A stretch of DNA of 64,000 nucleotides, from positions 124,001 to 188,000 of the forward strand of contig NZ_JACOFW010000004.1 in NCBI RefSeq assembly GCF_014284305.1, written 5' to 3'. Shown piece after piece: positions 47,992-57,900 of this stretch. Position numbers and translations under genes: made by a program. Under the pieces are notes generated by a model, which was not told the origin of the DNA, ran no database searches, and was given only the letters and a program-made list of their open reading frames with translations. Source of the DNA: Affinundibacterium seohonense (lineage in GTDB: Bacteria > Pseudomonadota > Gammaproteobacteria > Burkholderiales > Burkholderiaceae_D). Positions within the stretch are counted from its first letter, which is position 1. Every line of letters starts with the position of its first letter.

Positions 47992-49557
47992 ATGATCAAA
48001 CAAGCTCTCCTGTCCGTGTCGGACAAAACTGGTGTTCTCGAATTCGCACGTGAACTCAATGCTATGGGTGTCAAACTTTTGTCCACAGGTGGCACTGCTA
48101 AACTCTTGACTGACAATGGTTTGCCAGTCACCGAAGTCGCAGATTACACAGGTTTTCCAGAGATGCTTGATGGTCGTGTGAAGACTTTGCATCCGAAAGT
48201 TCACGGCGGTATTTTGGCGCGTCGTGATTTTCCTGAGCACCAAGCTGCTTTAGAAAAACACGGTATTCCAACCATTGATATGGTGGTCGTCAACCTCTAC
48301 CCATTCCAAGCAACAGTCGCCAAAGCAGAATGCTCCTTGGAAGACGCGATTGAAAACATCGATATCGGTGGCCCAACCATGTTGCGCTCATCGGCTAAAA
48401 ATCATAAAGACGTGGTTGTAATTTGCGATCCTATCGATTACGCGACGGTCTTGGCGGAAATGAAAGCGGGCAATAATGCCGTGTCGTATGACACGAAATT
48501 CATGCTGGCGAAAAAAGTGTTTGCGCACACGGCACAATACGACGGCGCGATTACCAATTATTTGACGAGTTTGGGCGAAGACAAAGCACACACAACACGC
48601 AGTGCTTATCCACAAACTTTAAATATGCATTTCGAAAAAGTTCAAGAGATGCGTTACGGCGAAAACCCGCATCAATCCGCTTCTTTCTACCGCGATCTGG
48701 CACCAGTGGTAGGCGCATTGGCGAACTACACGCAATTGCAAGGTAAAGAACTGTCCTACAACAACATCGCTGACGCTGATGCAGCGTGGGAATGTGTAAA
48801 GTCTTTCGAGACTGGCGCATGCGTAATCGTTAAACATGCAAATCCATGCGGCGTAGCGATTGGTGCGACAGCATTGGAAGCTTACAACAAAGCATTGCAA
48901 ACAGATCCAACGTCAGCCTTCGGCGGCATCATCGCGTTCAACACAGTATGTGACGGCGCAGCAGCAGAAGCCGTTGCAAAACAATTCGTTGAAGTCTTGA
49001 TCGCACCATCTTTCACTGCGGAAGCGAAGCAAATTTTCGCAGCAAAACAAAACGTGCGTTTGTTAGAAATCCCTCTCGGTTCTGGCGTCAATCAATATGA
49101 CGTGAAACGTGTTGGTGGTGGTTTGTTAGTGCAAGCACCAGACGCGAAAAATGTTTTGCCAGCCGATGTGCGTGTGGTCAGCAAATTGCAACCAACACCA
49201 CAACAAATGGCTGACATGATGTTCGCATGGCGCGTCGCTAAATACGTGAAATCCAACGCGATTGTCTTCTGCGGCAATGGCATGACTTTAGGCGTAGGCG
49301 CTGGTCAGATGAGCCGTATCGATTCTGCACGTATTGCTTCAATCAAAGCACAAAACGCTGGCTTAACTTTGCAAGGTTCCGCAGTCGCGTCTGACGCGTT
49401 CTTCCCATTCCGCGATGGTCTCGATGTTGTTGTCGATGCTGGCGCAACTTGTGTGATTCATCCAGGCGGCTCTATGCGCGATCAAGAAGTGATTGATGCT
49501 GCGGATGAGCGTGGTGTGGTGATGTTGTACACGGGTGTGCGTCACTTCCGTCACTAA
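47992..49557 (+). CDS. purH: bifunctional AICAR formyltransferase / IMP cyclohydrolase
   Basis: The product is 521 aa. The N-terminal IMP cyclohydrolase domain (about 1-195: [39 protein letters not shown]) is followed by AICAR transformylase (about 200-521) with [11 protein letters not shown] and [10 protein letters not shown]. It catalyses the last two steps of purine synthesis. It lies right after fis, a common betaproteobacterial order. A GIY-YIG gene has been added downstream. Confidence 0.96.
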   Translation: MIKQALLSVSDKTGVLEFARELNAMGVKLLSTGGTAKLLTDNGLPVTEVADYTGFPEMLDGRVKTLHPKVHGGILARRDFPEHQAALEKHGIPTIDMVVVNLYPFQATVAKAECSLEDAIENIDIGGPTMLRSSAKNHKDVVVICDPIDYATVLAEMKAGNNAVSYDTKFMLAKKVFAHTAQYDGAITNYLTSLGEDKAHTTRSAYPQTLNMHFEKVQEMRYGENPHQSASFYRDLAPVVGALANYTQLQGKELSYNNIADADAAWECVKSFETGACVIVKHANPCGVAIGATALEAYNKALQTDPTSAFGGIIAFNTVCDGAAAEAVAKQFVEVLIAPSFTAEAKQIFAAKQNVRLLEIPLGSGVNQYDVKRVGGGLLVQAPDAKNVLPADVRVVSKLQPTPQQMADMMFAWRVAKYVKSNAIVFCGNGMTLGVGAGQMSRIDSARIASIKAQNAGLTLQGSAVASDAFFPFRDGLDVVVDAGATCVIHPGGSMRDQEVIDAADERGVVMLYTGVRHFRH

Positions 49558-49583
49558 TTTGCATTCAGAACGTCGTTAGTCAA

Positions 49584-49865
49584 ATGGCGTTCGTCTATAT
49601 TCTCGCCAGTGATCGCAACAGCACTTTGTATGTTGGTGTAACGAGTGATCTGGTTCAACGAATCTATCAACACAAAAACAAGTTTGTACCAAGCTTTACT
49701 GAAAAGTACGGCGTGGACAAACTTGTTTGGTTTGAGACTTGTGATTCTATCGAGGGCGCGATTATGCGTGAGAAGCAAATCAAGAAGTGGAAGCGCGAAT
49801 GGAAAATCAATTTGATTGAGGCGACCAATCCTTATTGGAATGATTTGTATGACTCGATTTTGTAG
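49584..49865 (+). CDS. small GIY-YIG nuclease-family protein
   Basis: The product is 93 aa, a single GIY-YIG domain of the YhbQ/UPF0213 kind. VYILASDRNSTLYVGVTSDL carries the two-part motif (here VYI and YVG), followed by RIYQHKN, the Glu in TCDSIEGAIMREKQIKKW and the Asn-containing tail. Such proteins may cut or repair DNA; the activity of this one is untested. It sits between purH and ruvC, next to an inverted pair of palindromic repeats, and looks like an insertion into an otherwise conserved gene order. Confidence 0.88.
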   Translation: MAFVYILASDRNSTLYVGVTSDLVQRIYQHKNKFVPSFTEKYGVDKLVWFETCDSIEGAIMREKQIKKWKREWKINLIEATNPYWNDLYDSIL

Positions 49866-49913
49866 TGGCTGTTTTGTTCCAGCTTTTATCCGCGTTGAAC
49901 AAACGACACTGGG

Positions 49914-50038
49914 CTCCTGCCTTCGCAGGAGCGACGGTAAATAGTTTATTGTTTGCTGCTTTGTGTTAGGAAACGAAGCTGAAAAATTTGAAGCCATGCC
50001 CTACATTTGTTAACGGTCATTCCTGCGAAGGCAGGAAT
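49914..50038. repeat. inverted pair of REP-like palindromes
   Basis: CTCCTGC CTTC GCAGGAG (49914-49931) and ATTCCTGC GAAG GCAGGAAT (50019-50038) are two copies of one palindromic unit in opposite orientation, with shared flanks (CGGT..TCCTGCGAAGGCAGGA). They lie between the GIY-YIG gene and ruvC. Confidence 0.82.
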
Positions 50039-50113
50039 CTAGTGGCGTTCGTTGAGCGCCAACAAAAGTAATTAGGGATCAGAAGTACAACACGCGAACA
50101 CCCAAGACCTGCG

Positions 50114-50119
50114 TATAAT
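50114..50119 (+). promoter_or_regulatory. probable -10 element of ruvC
   Basis: A perfect TATAAT lies 36 nt upstream of the ruvC ATG. No convincing -35 was seen at the usual distance. Confidence 0.4.
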
Positions 50120-50154
50120 TTCGCAATAAATTCATACACAGAAATCAAACACCA

Positions 50155-50697
50155 ATGAAAATCCTAGGCATCGACCCCGGCTTACGCACCACAGGTTTTG
50201 GTGTCATTCATAAGCAGGGCAGTAAGCTCACCTACATCGCCTCAGGTACCATCAAAACAGTCGAAGGCACTTTGCCTGAACGCCTCAAAACCATCCTCTC
50301 CGGCGTCACCGAAATCATCCAAACCTACCAACCCGATTGTGCTGCAATTGAGAAGGTATTCGTCAACGTCAACCCGCAATCTACGCTGCTACTTGGTCAA
50401 GCGCGCGGTGCAGCGATTTGCGCTTTGGTGCAAGCCGATTTGAACGTCGCTGAGTACACCGCGCTGCAAGTTAAGCAGGGTGTGGTCGGTCATGGCAAGG
50501 CGAAAAAAGAGCAGGTGCAGGATATGGTGCAGCGTTTGCTGTCTCTATCAGGTACGCCAAGCTCGGACGCCGCCGATGCCTTGGGTGTTGCAATTTGTCA
50601 TGCGCATAGCGGGGATACTTTGAAGACGCTTGGTGCTATTGCGCCTGAGTTGGCTAAGAAGGGTTTGCGGGTGAGGGCGGGGAGATTGATTGGGTGA
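50155..50697 (+). CDS. ruvC: Holliday junction resolvase RuvC
   Basis: The product is 180 aa. [13 protein letters not shown] with Asp7, [23 protein letters not shown] with the second acidic residue, [19 protein letters not shown] and the final [14 protein letters not shown] acidic pair form the complete active site. It cuts Holliday junctions moved by RuvAB. Genes for RuvA and RuvB are not downstream in this window, where they often lie in related genomes. Confidence 0.95.
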   Translation: MKILGIDPGLRTTGFGVIHKQGSKLTYIASGTIKTVEGTLPERLKTILSGVTEIIQTYQPDCAAIEKVFVNVNPQSTLLLGQARGAAICALVQADLNVAEYTALQVKQGVVGHGKAKKEQVQDMVQRLLSLSGTPSSDAADALGVAICHAHSGDTLKTLGAIAPELAKKGLRVRAGRLIG

Positions 50698-50721
50698 TTT
50701 AATCCTGCAGAGAAGTAAAAA

Positions 50722-51009
50722 ATGAGATATCTAAAATTGATGGCCGATTATCATTGTTTCCCACTTTGGGAGAATTCGTCAGATCTTGTAGGAAATGTTG
50801 ATCCAGCATCTTTCCCAATTTCTGAAAATTTAATCTCAAAGTTAAATGAATGGGCCGAAATATTTAATGCTACGCTAAATCTCAATGATCCAGTCCGATC
50901 AGGTTTCGCGGCAGAGAAATTGAAGATTGAGTTTCATGATAAAGGGCATGATCTATGTCTTTCACTAAAATCGGAACTTGGTGATAATTATTCGGTCATT
51001 TATGTTTAG
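50722..51009 (+). CDS. small hypothetical protein
   Basis: The product is 95 aa with a GAGAAG ribosome site 7 nt before the ATG. MRYLKLMADYHCFPLWENSS and LNEWAEIFNATLNLNDPVRSGF are reminiscent of small single-domain proteins found as immunity partners of secreted toxins, but no toxin gene is beside it. There is no signal peptide. The function is not known. Its lower GC relative to ruvC suggests it is an acquired gene. Confidence 0.65.
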   Translation: MRYLKLMADYHCFPLWENSSDLVGNVDPASFPISENLISKLNEWAEIFNATLNLNDPVRSGFAAEKLKIEFHDKGHDLCLSLKSELGDNYSVIYV

Positions 51010-51191
51010 GCAAAGTTGTGAAAAATAGGGTTAGAAAAAATTCAAAATTTATTTCCAAAAATGACTTGCGATAATTTGATCTAACCCTCTTATTTTGTAT
51101 TCATATCTAGTTGGATCTTTGTCCGTTGTCGTGGTTTAAATTTTGTAGGTGATTTTTAATGTGCAGGTCGGGTGTGGCCCGACAGCCACTC

Positions 51192-51230
51192 CCTTTCTTT
51201 GCTTCGCCAAAGAAAGTAAGCAAAGAAAGG
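51192..51230. repeat. perfect 13-bp inverted repeat hairpin
   Basis: CCTTTCTTTGCTT (51192-51204) and AAGCAAAGAAAGG (51218-51230) are exact reverse complements around a 13-nt loop. It belongs to a composite repeat with the next entry. Confidence 0.85.
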
Positions 51231-51259
51231 CGACCACGCTGCCACTGGCCTTCGGCTCC

Positions 51260-51353
51260 CCAATTGTGCAAGACAAAAAATGGGAAAGCCTTGAAACTCG
51301 CTTCGCTCAGACAACAAGGCTATCTTTATCCATTTTCTGTCCTGCACAATTGG
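51260..51353. repeat. 24-bp inverted repeat (22 of 24 matched)
   Basis: The left arm at 51260-51283 begins CCAATTGTGCA and ends AAAAATGG; the right arm at 51330-51353 is its reverse complement with two mismatches. The 46-bp centre holds no gene. Confidence 0.85.
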
Positions 51354-51490
51354 CAGTGTCAGAAGTGGATGAAAGTCAAAAGCAAAAGCGAAAGCGAAAG
51401 CGACTTTAAAAACAGCCACCTACAACCACTTAAAATTAGGAGTAGTAGAGCGAATTTTTGCGCAGTGCTAAGTATGAATTCACTCATAAA

Positions 51491-51571
51491 GGTCATACCG
51501 GACTTGATCCGGTATACAGAATTCACCTTTTGGCGCGTCGAAATGAATGCCGGATCAAGTCCTGCATGACC
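51491..51571. repeat. 22-bp inverted repeat (20 of 22 matched), 81-bp element
   Basis: The arm at 51491-51512 (starting GGTCATACCGG, ending TGATCCGG) and the arm at 51550-51571 (starting CCGGATCAAG, ending CATGACC) are near-exact inverted copies. GGTCAT-CCGG-ending units of this kind are dispersed in many proteobacterial genomes. Confidence 0.85.
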
Positions 51572-51723
51572 ATTAATTTTCGCTCTTCGCATTTGTTTAG
51601 CGGAAGCGCTCTTGGATAAGCTAAATACTTGACCTGGAATTTCTTTGTAATTAAGCCTGCTGTTGTTCTGGCCTATTTCAATTTGTGCTAGGTCGAGAAT
51701 GGTGTGTTCCCAATTGTGCGAAC

Positions 51724-52311
51724 TTAATGATTTAATTTTATTTTCATCATTGGCCTTTGGCCTGTATCGCCAATTTTCCAATTGTAAGTACTAAACAAGC
51801 CAAAAAATGATGGCTTCGAACTAGCATTGTGTGAAATGATTTCGGCATTTTTTGGGAGCCGTACTTCAAGTGTTCCATCTACGCTAATTCCTAGTTGTTC
51901 GAGCTCACGTTGGCCTTTCTCTTTTATCTCTTTGGACGCGATGGTCATGATGCCATTCTTATCGGTGCTGACTGAGAAAATATCAAACATATTCAGTGTT
52001 TGGCCAGTTTTTCTTTTGCCTTCAATTTTAAGTTCGTATCTTCCATTTCCTTTATAGACTGCGTTCTGAACGTCTGGGTTTTTTAAAAGACGCTCTGTTT
52101 CCTTCTTTAGACCCATTTGATCCTTCTCGGAAAGTGTTCCTGCTTTCTTTATTTTTGCTGCTGCAAGTCCGTGTACCGCGGTTCCTGCATAAACAAAGGT
52201 ATAACTTGCGTCAGCTTGAATATCAACTTTGGCCGTGAAACGTTCGGGGATCAGGCAGCTAGAGAGCAATACTACGCAGGCTAAGGAAGCAATGATGGCA
52301 ATTTTTTTCAT
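51724..52311 (-). CDS. hypothetical lipoprotein
   Basis: The product is 195 aa with a lipoprotein signal MKKIAIIASLACVVLLSSC; Cys19 is the anchor. The rest is a mixed alpha/beta domain (FTAKVDIQADASYTFVYAG, then LEVRLPKNAEIISHNASS) ending in a basic tail. I do not recognise a family. It lies downstream of a small beta-barrel gene on the same strand, separated by a 17-bp hairpin, so the two may be co-expressed envelope proteins. Confidence 0.75.
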   Translation of the reverse strand: MKKIAIIASLACVVLLSSCLIPERFTAKVDIQADASYTFVYAGTAVHGLAAAKIKKAGTLSEKDQMGLKKETERLLKNPDVQNAVYKGNGRYELKIEGKRKTGQTLNMFDIFSVSTDKNGIMTIASKEIKEKGQRELEQLGISVDGTLEVRLPKNAEIISHNASSKPSFFGLFSTYNWKIGDTGQRPMMKIKLNH

Positions 52312-52362
52312 AGTCGCACATTCCTAATTGAGGAACAGATTTGATTTTCGTAGATTTTTTTA

Positions 52363-52379
52363 GGCGGGCGAAACCCGCC
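52363..52379 (-). promoter_or_regulatory. intercistronic hairpin
   Basis: GGCGGG (52363-52368) pairs with CCCGCC (52374-52379) around a 5-nt loop, between the beta-barrel and lipoprotein genes. On the - strand no T-run follows, so a processing or stabilising role is more likely than termination. Confidence 0.4.
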
Positions 52380-52440
52380 ATTCTTCTAGACTATCGAATT
52401 TTGTGTCTAGGTCACTTGTGATTTTACAGACCTCGCAAGC

Positions 52441-52977
52441 TTAAAAACTAAATCGTAACGCGGATGTGAGTGTGCCATCTGAGCCAAAACGTTCCACCTC
52501 TATAGAAAGTGAGAATTTTTTGCTTAAGGCATATTCGGCGCCAATCGATCCGTATGCATTCGTCTTAGTTTCATCGACACCAGATGGGAAGCCGCTTTTC
52601 TTAAATTGATTGCGTATCAATCCAAGTTTTCCGAATAAAGAGAATTGCTCAGTGAGTGGGAGGCTCCCTTTGCCAGCAATGTATTGCCCAGTGGCGCCAA
52701 ATGTTGCCGTGCCAGCCCGTCCCGAGAATTTCCATTCTGTGCTAACACTTCCCAAATCAACATAGGCTGTTTCAATGGACCATGTTTTATCGATTGCCAT
52801 ACCCGCGAAAAATTTAGCACCAGTCTGATTGACACTGTTTTGATTTGAAAATTGGTCATAGTTGATGCTTACTTCATACTTGCTTGAAGTGATACCTGCC
52901 CCGACATAATATCCATCTTGCGCTTGTGCAGTCGAAATACCAGCTAAACAGCATATTGCGAGAACTATTTTCTTCAT
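52441..52977 (-). CDS. outer-membrane beta-barrel protein
   Basis: The product is 178 aa with a signal peptide (cut after ISTAQA). The mature chain alternates polar and hydrophobic residues in eight strand-like segments and ends in SALRFSF with terminal Phe, the usual signal for outer-membrane insertion. Size and pattern resemble OmpA-like or OmpW-like 8-strand barrels. It precedes the hypothetical lipoprotein gene on the same strand. The specific function is unknown. Confidence 0.82.
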   Translation of the reverse strand: MKKIVLAICCLAGISTAQAQDGYYVGAGITSSKYEVSINYDQFSNQNSVNQTGAKFFAGMAIDKTWSIETAYVDLGSVSTEWKFSGRAGTATFGATGQYIAGKGSLPLTEQFSLFGKLGLIRNQFKKSGFPSGVDETKTNAYGSIGAEYALSKKFSLSIEVERFGSDGTLTSALRFSF

Positions 52978-53118
52978 CTGTAAACCTAAAAAGAGTGAGT
53001 TTGAAATTTGACGAATATTCTATGCGCGAAGCGCATATGAATGGCGATAGTGTATCAATAAAATAAGAAAATTAAGCATGTAATTAAAATTTATTTAAAC
53101 AACTACATCTTTCAAATT

Positions 53119-53517
53119 CTAAACAAGCACCCGACCCCGCAAAGCCTTTTGCACTCCATGCGTATTTTTGCTATCCAAGCGCTTGCGTTGTGAACTGCGA
53201 GTTGGGCGTGTTGGGCGACGTGGTGTTGGTGTGTGGGCGGCTTGTGTGATGATGTCTTGTAAACGTCGCAGACCGTCGGCGCGATTTTGTTCTAGGCTGC
53301 GAGATTGCTGTGCTTTAAGAATGATGATGCCTTCTTTAGTGATGCGTTGATCACTCATCGCCAGCAAGCGTTCTTTGATACTGTCAGGTAAAGACGAACG
53401 AGCGATGTCGAAACGTAGATGCACTGCGCACGAGACTTTATTGACGTTTTGACCGCCGGGGCCTTGGGCGCGGATGGCGGTGAATTCGACTTCGTCAGGA
53501 TTAAGTAGGACGCTCAT
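53119..53517 (-). CDS. arfB: alternative ribosome-rescue factor / peptidyl-tRNA hydrolase ArfB
   Basis: The product is 132 aa with the release-factor GGQ motif (21-23, in AQGPGGQNVNKV) and a C-terminal basic tail rich in Arg, Ser and Pro (about 95-132). This is the ArfB/YaeJ layout: the GGQ domain hydrolyses peptidyl-tRNA on stalled ribosomes while the tail enters the empty mRNA channel. It stands alone on the - strand, divergent from sbcD. Confidence 0.92.
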   Translation of the reverse strand: MSVLLNPDEVEFTAIRAQGPGGQNVNKVSCAVHLRFDIARSSLPDSIKERLLAMSDQRITKEGIIILKAQQSRSLEQNRADGLRRLQDIITQAAHTPTPRRPTRPTRSSQRKRLDSKNTHGVQKALRGRVLV

Positions 53518-53661
53518 GCGGTGTTTGCTAATAGTCTAAAAAGCTTGGAAGACGCATGATAGGCTAGTCTGCAGGATTTGGAAAAAAACCTTGAAAATTT
53601 GCCTTCATTTTCAGCTTTCCAAGTAAGATTAGCGCTCTCTATTACCCTGAGTTTTCTACCA

Positions 53662-54921
53662 ATGCGCTTCATCCATACCTCCGACTGGCACCTCGGCCAA
53701 ACTCTGCACAATTTTGATCGTAGTTACGAACATCAAGCGTTTTTAGATTGGCTGATCACCTGTTTGGTGAATGAACAAGCCGAAGCCTTGCTGATTTCTG
53801 GCGATATCTTCGACACCGCCAATCCTTCAGCGCTAGCGCAAAAACAGTTTTATCGTTTTTTACAGCAAGCCAAACAACAGTTACCGCATTTGAATATCGT
53901 CATCATCGCGGGCAATCACGATTCACCCGGTCGCTTAGAAGCGCCTGCGCCCCTTTTGGAAGAAATGGATGTCGCGGTGATCGGATTCGTGCCGCGTTTG
54001 CCCGACGGCAGCATCGATTTGGATCACCTAGTTTTACCTTTAAAAAATGCAGCAGGTGAGATCAAAGCATGGTGCTTAGCGATACCATTTTTGCGTCCCA
54101 GCGATGTGCCTAAATGTGACGGCGAGGTTAAAGACCCTTACATGCAAGGCATCACGCTCTTGTATCAACAATGCTTGCAATATGCGTTGACTCTGCGTCA
54201 ACCCAATCAAGCCAATCAAGCCATAATTGCGCTCGGTCATTGTCACATGGTCGGTGGCGAGATCTCCGAAGAATCAGAGCGCCGCATCGTGATCGGCGGT
54301 ACTGAAGCTTTGTCAGCCAGTATGTTCGATGCGAATGTCGCGTACGCCGCATTAGGCCATTTACATCTGGCGCAAAAAGTCGGTAAGCAAGACCACCTGC
54401 GTTATTGCGGGAGCCCATTGCCGATGTCCTTTGCCGAAGTTGATTATCAACATCAAGTGCTGCGTGTGGATCTGGATCAAGACAAAGTCAGTGACATTGC
54501 GCCCATCCTCGTGCCACGTGCAGTCGATTTGCTACGCGTACCCAAACATCCCGCACCGCTAGCGCAAGTCTTGGTGGCATTAGCCGCGTTGGATGTGCCC
54601 AGCGACACGCCGCTAGAGCGCCAACCGTATCTTGAAGTGCGCGTCAGACTCGATGCCCCTGAGCCAGGTTTGCGTGCCGCGATAGAAAACGCGATTGAAG
54701 GCAAGGCGCTGCGACTAGCCAAAATCGAAACCAGCTTCGCCGCAAAAAAAATCAGTGATTCAGAAACCGTGACACTCACCGAACTAGAAAACCTGCAACC
54801 CGAAGATATCTTCCAGCGTCTGTACCAAAACAAATACCAAAATGAAGCGCCACCAGAACTACGTAGCGCCTTCACCGAACTGATGCTAGCTAATGACAGC
54901 AGCGACGAGGTGCAGTCATGA
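53662..54921 (+). CDS. sbcD: exonuclease SbcCD subunit D
   Basis: From ATG 53662 the product is 419 aa and opens MRFIHTSDWHLGQTL. A longer frame starts at 53578 but would add 28 residues not found in SbcD. The Mre11-type phosphoesterase motifs follow: SDWH, LLISGDIFD, IAGNHDSPGR, LGHCHM and GHLHLA. It is the nuclease subunit that cuts DNA hairpins and protein-blocked ends with SbcC. It overlaps sbcC by 4 nt (ATGA), so translation is coupled. Confidence 0.94.
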   Translation: MRFIHTSDWHLGQTLHNFDRSYEHQAFLDWLITCLVNEQAEALLISGDIFDTANPSALAQKQFYRFLQQAKQQLPHLNIVIIAGNHDSPGRLEAPAPLLEEMDVAVIGFVPRLPDGSIDLDHLVLPLKNAAGEIKAWCLAIPFLRPSDVPKCDGEVKDPYMQGITLLYQQCLQYALTLRQPNQANQAIIALGHCHMVGGEISEESERRIVIGGTEALSASMFDANVAYAALGHLHLAQKVGKQDHLRYCGSPLPMSFAEVDYQHQVLRVDLDQDKVSDIAPILVPRAVDLLRVPKHPAPLAQVLVALAALDVPSDTPLERQPYLEVRVRLDAPEPGLRAAIENAIEGKALRLAKIETSFAAKKISDSETVTLTELENLQPEDIFQRLYQNKYQNEAPPELRSAFTELMLANDSSDEVQS

Positions 54922-57900
54922 GAATCTTAGCTCTACGCGGAAAAAATCTCGCCTCACTCGCCGGAGAATTCGAAGTCGATTTTGAACAAGAGCCGCTCAA
55001 ATCCGCTGGCTTATTCGCTATCAGTGGCGCAACAGGTGCAGGTAAAAGCACCTTGCTCGACGCTCTCTGCATGGCGCTGTATGAAAACACGCCGCGCCTA
55101 ATTAAGGCAAATGGTGGTAAAACTCTACCTGACGGAAATGAGCTGATTTCACAAAAAGATACGAGTAACTTGTTACGCCGAGGCACGGGCGAAGGTTACG
55201 CTGAAGTCGATTTTGTTGGTTGCGATCAGATGCATTATCGCGCACGTTGGAACGTTCGTCGGGCAGGAAATAAGCCTACAGGTACATTACAACCAACCAC
55301 TATGTCGTTACATCAATTGCCAGATTTGTTGATTTCTGGCGGCAAAAAAACTGAAGTCAAAGCCGAAATAGAAAAACGTATAGGTCTCAAATTTGAACAA
55401 TTCACCCGCGCTGTGCTACTCGCGCAAAATGAATTTTCCAGCTTCTTAAAAGCCGAAGACAACGAACGTGGCGAATTATTGGAAACCCTGACAGGCAGCG
55501 CGATCTATAGTGAATTATCCAAACGCGCTTTCGAACGCGCCAAACGCGAGCAACAAGACCTGCAACGCATATTAGATCGCTTAGACGATCAAAAGCCATT
55601 AACCGAAGAAGAGCGCGCACAGCTTGATAGCGATCAGCAAAACGCACTAGTGCAACTGCAAAAATTAGAAGAACGCAAACTCGCCTTAGAACAAGCTCTG
55701 CGTTGGTTTGAACAAGATCAAAGGCTGCAACATGATAGCCAGATCGCGCAAGAACAAGTCGAGCAAACACAGCAAGCATGGGCACAATCGGCAGCGCGAC
55801 AAGTACAGCTACAGCAAATAGAAGAGGTGCAAGTCGCTCGTCCTTTGCTAACTGAAACCGATCGTCTAAAAGCCAGCGTTGAGCAATGTCAGCAACAAAT
55901 CATCAAGGCCCAAGCGCAACTCCAAAATGCGCAGAGCAATAGCCAACAACAAGAGCAACAGCAGCAAGCCGCCAAACAACAGCTACAAAAAGCCGAGCAA
56001 GTCCAAGCGCAAGCCGCACCGCAACTAGACGCCGCCAAAGCGCTAGAGGCTGCCATCGCCACGATACAACCTGCGCACGAAGCGATGCAAGAAGCGCACG
56101 CCAAATTGCAAGCAAAATGCAGCCAAACCCAAGAACAGCAGCAAGCAAAGCAAGTCGACATCATTACCAACCAAAGCCAATTGCAAGCCTGCACCACATG
56201 GCTAAGCGAGCACAGCGCCTTGCAAGTCTTAGCAAACGATTGGACAAAATGGGAAGTCTTGCTACGCCAAGCCAAACAAGCACAAGACGAGCTTCAACAC
56301 CTCACACAAAAGCACGCGCAACATGCGAGAGAGCAGCAAGCCCAACAAGCGCAAATCGCAGACCTTAGCGTGCAACTAAGTCTAAGCCAAACGCAATCAG
56401 AAAAAGCCGAACAAGCACGCCAACAAAGCGCAGCGGCATATCTGGAATCCAGTACCAAATTAAACGCCCAGCTGCAACAAAAGCCAGCATTAGAAAAACG
56501 CCGCGAACACTTAAACAGCCTAGAACAATTGGCGAATAACCGTGAAGACGAGAAAGCACGCCTGCACAAAACGCAGCAACAAATTCAGACACTGCAAGAC
56601 AGTCTCGCGCAAACTAAGAGTGAAGCCAAACAAGCAAAAGACAAATTACCCGCATTGATCTCAGCGCAAGAGCAAGCCGAACGTTCTCTCAGAATTGCTG
56701 AAAGCGCTTGCCTAAAATCCGCCGAAGATCTACGCGCCACCTTAGCGCCGGATCAAGCTTGCCCTGTCTGTGGTTCGCACGAGCATCCATTCCGTAGCGA
56801 TCCTGCGCATCCGCAACAGTTGCCGCAGTTACATGCCATGCTCGAACAATTGCAAGCGCAGGTTCAACAATGCCGCCTAAGCACACAAAGCACACAACAA
56901 GAATTTAGCAGCAAAGACGCGTTGGCTACGAGCTTACATGCACAGTTACAACAAGCCCAGCAAGAAGAGGCGCAACAACAAGCACAGGTCGCACAAACGC
57001 AAAGCGCATGGCAAACGCATCCATTAGCGCAAGAGATCGATGATCTATCGCAAGCAGAGACGGTACTCAAAACATGGATAGCCGAACAAACCACCCAAGT
57101 GCAACAAGCGCTGGCGAATATCACCAACTTGGAAAACGCCAACCGCACCGCTTTACAAAGCAAAGACAGCGCACAAGCCCACTATGAACAAGCTACGCGT
57201 ACGCACAACGCCAATAAAGAAGCACAACAAAATGCTCTCAACGCCGTAGAGCGCAGCAAGGCAGAACAAGCGCACACACAAGAACAATGCACCCAAAGCC
57301 AAACCAGACTCAACACCTATTTAGAAGAACTCACCCCAGCACTGCATGAGCTAGGCGATGGCGCAAGTAATTGGAAAGAGCAATGGCAAAACGCGCCCGA
57401 GCAATTCACCCAGCAATGCGCAGCACACGCCAAAGAATGGCTCAAACAAAGCAAACAACGCGAAGCATGCAATCAGCGCGCAAGCAGTTTGACCCTAGAG
57501 TTGAATAATCTCAGCGCTATCCTGCAACAAGCAGAACAAGAACAACAAAACAGCGCACAAAACCTAGCCGCCAGCGCGCAAGCACTACAACAAAAACAAA
57601 GTGAGAAAAGCGCCTTATTGCGCACGCTTGCCGACCTATTCGCTTACCTAATTCAGCACAACACACCGCAAATACAAAGAACAGAACTCAGCCTAAAACA
57701 GATCGAAGCTCAATTCACGCAAGCGATTAACGCCGCTAAACAAGCGGTAGATCTAGCCACCCAAAACCACAACGCCGCAGTGCTAGCCCACAGCCGCTGC
57801 ACCGAAGCATTAGCACAAGCAACAGCACGATTAGTCGCTGAACAAAACCTGCAAGCGAACGCCGCAGCCGCGTTAGCAAATTGGTTAGCAGAGCACGGCA

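Larger units (their letters stand above)
51010..51723. other. 714-bp repeat-rich intergenic region
   Basis: No gene is supported. The region contains three strong inverted repeats (listed separately), a short run of GCGAAA-type hexamers at 51382-51403 and a third copy of the motif CCCAATTGTGC near 51709. Open frames here follow the repeats and have skewed composition. Confidence 0.7.

Noticed and set aside
51149..51569. Overlapping frames on both strands in the repeat-rich gap
   Set aside because: They follow inverted and simple repeats and have low-complexity Lys/Arg/Ser runs.
55889..56275. Cys- and Trp-rich frame antisense to sbcC
   Set aside because: It is a mirror of the Gln/Ala-rich coiled-coil codons of sbcC.
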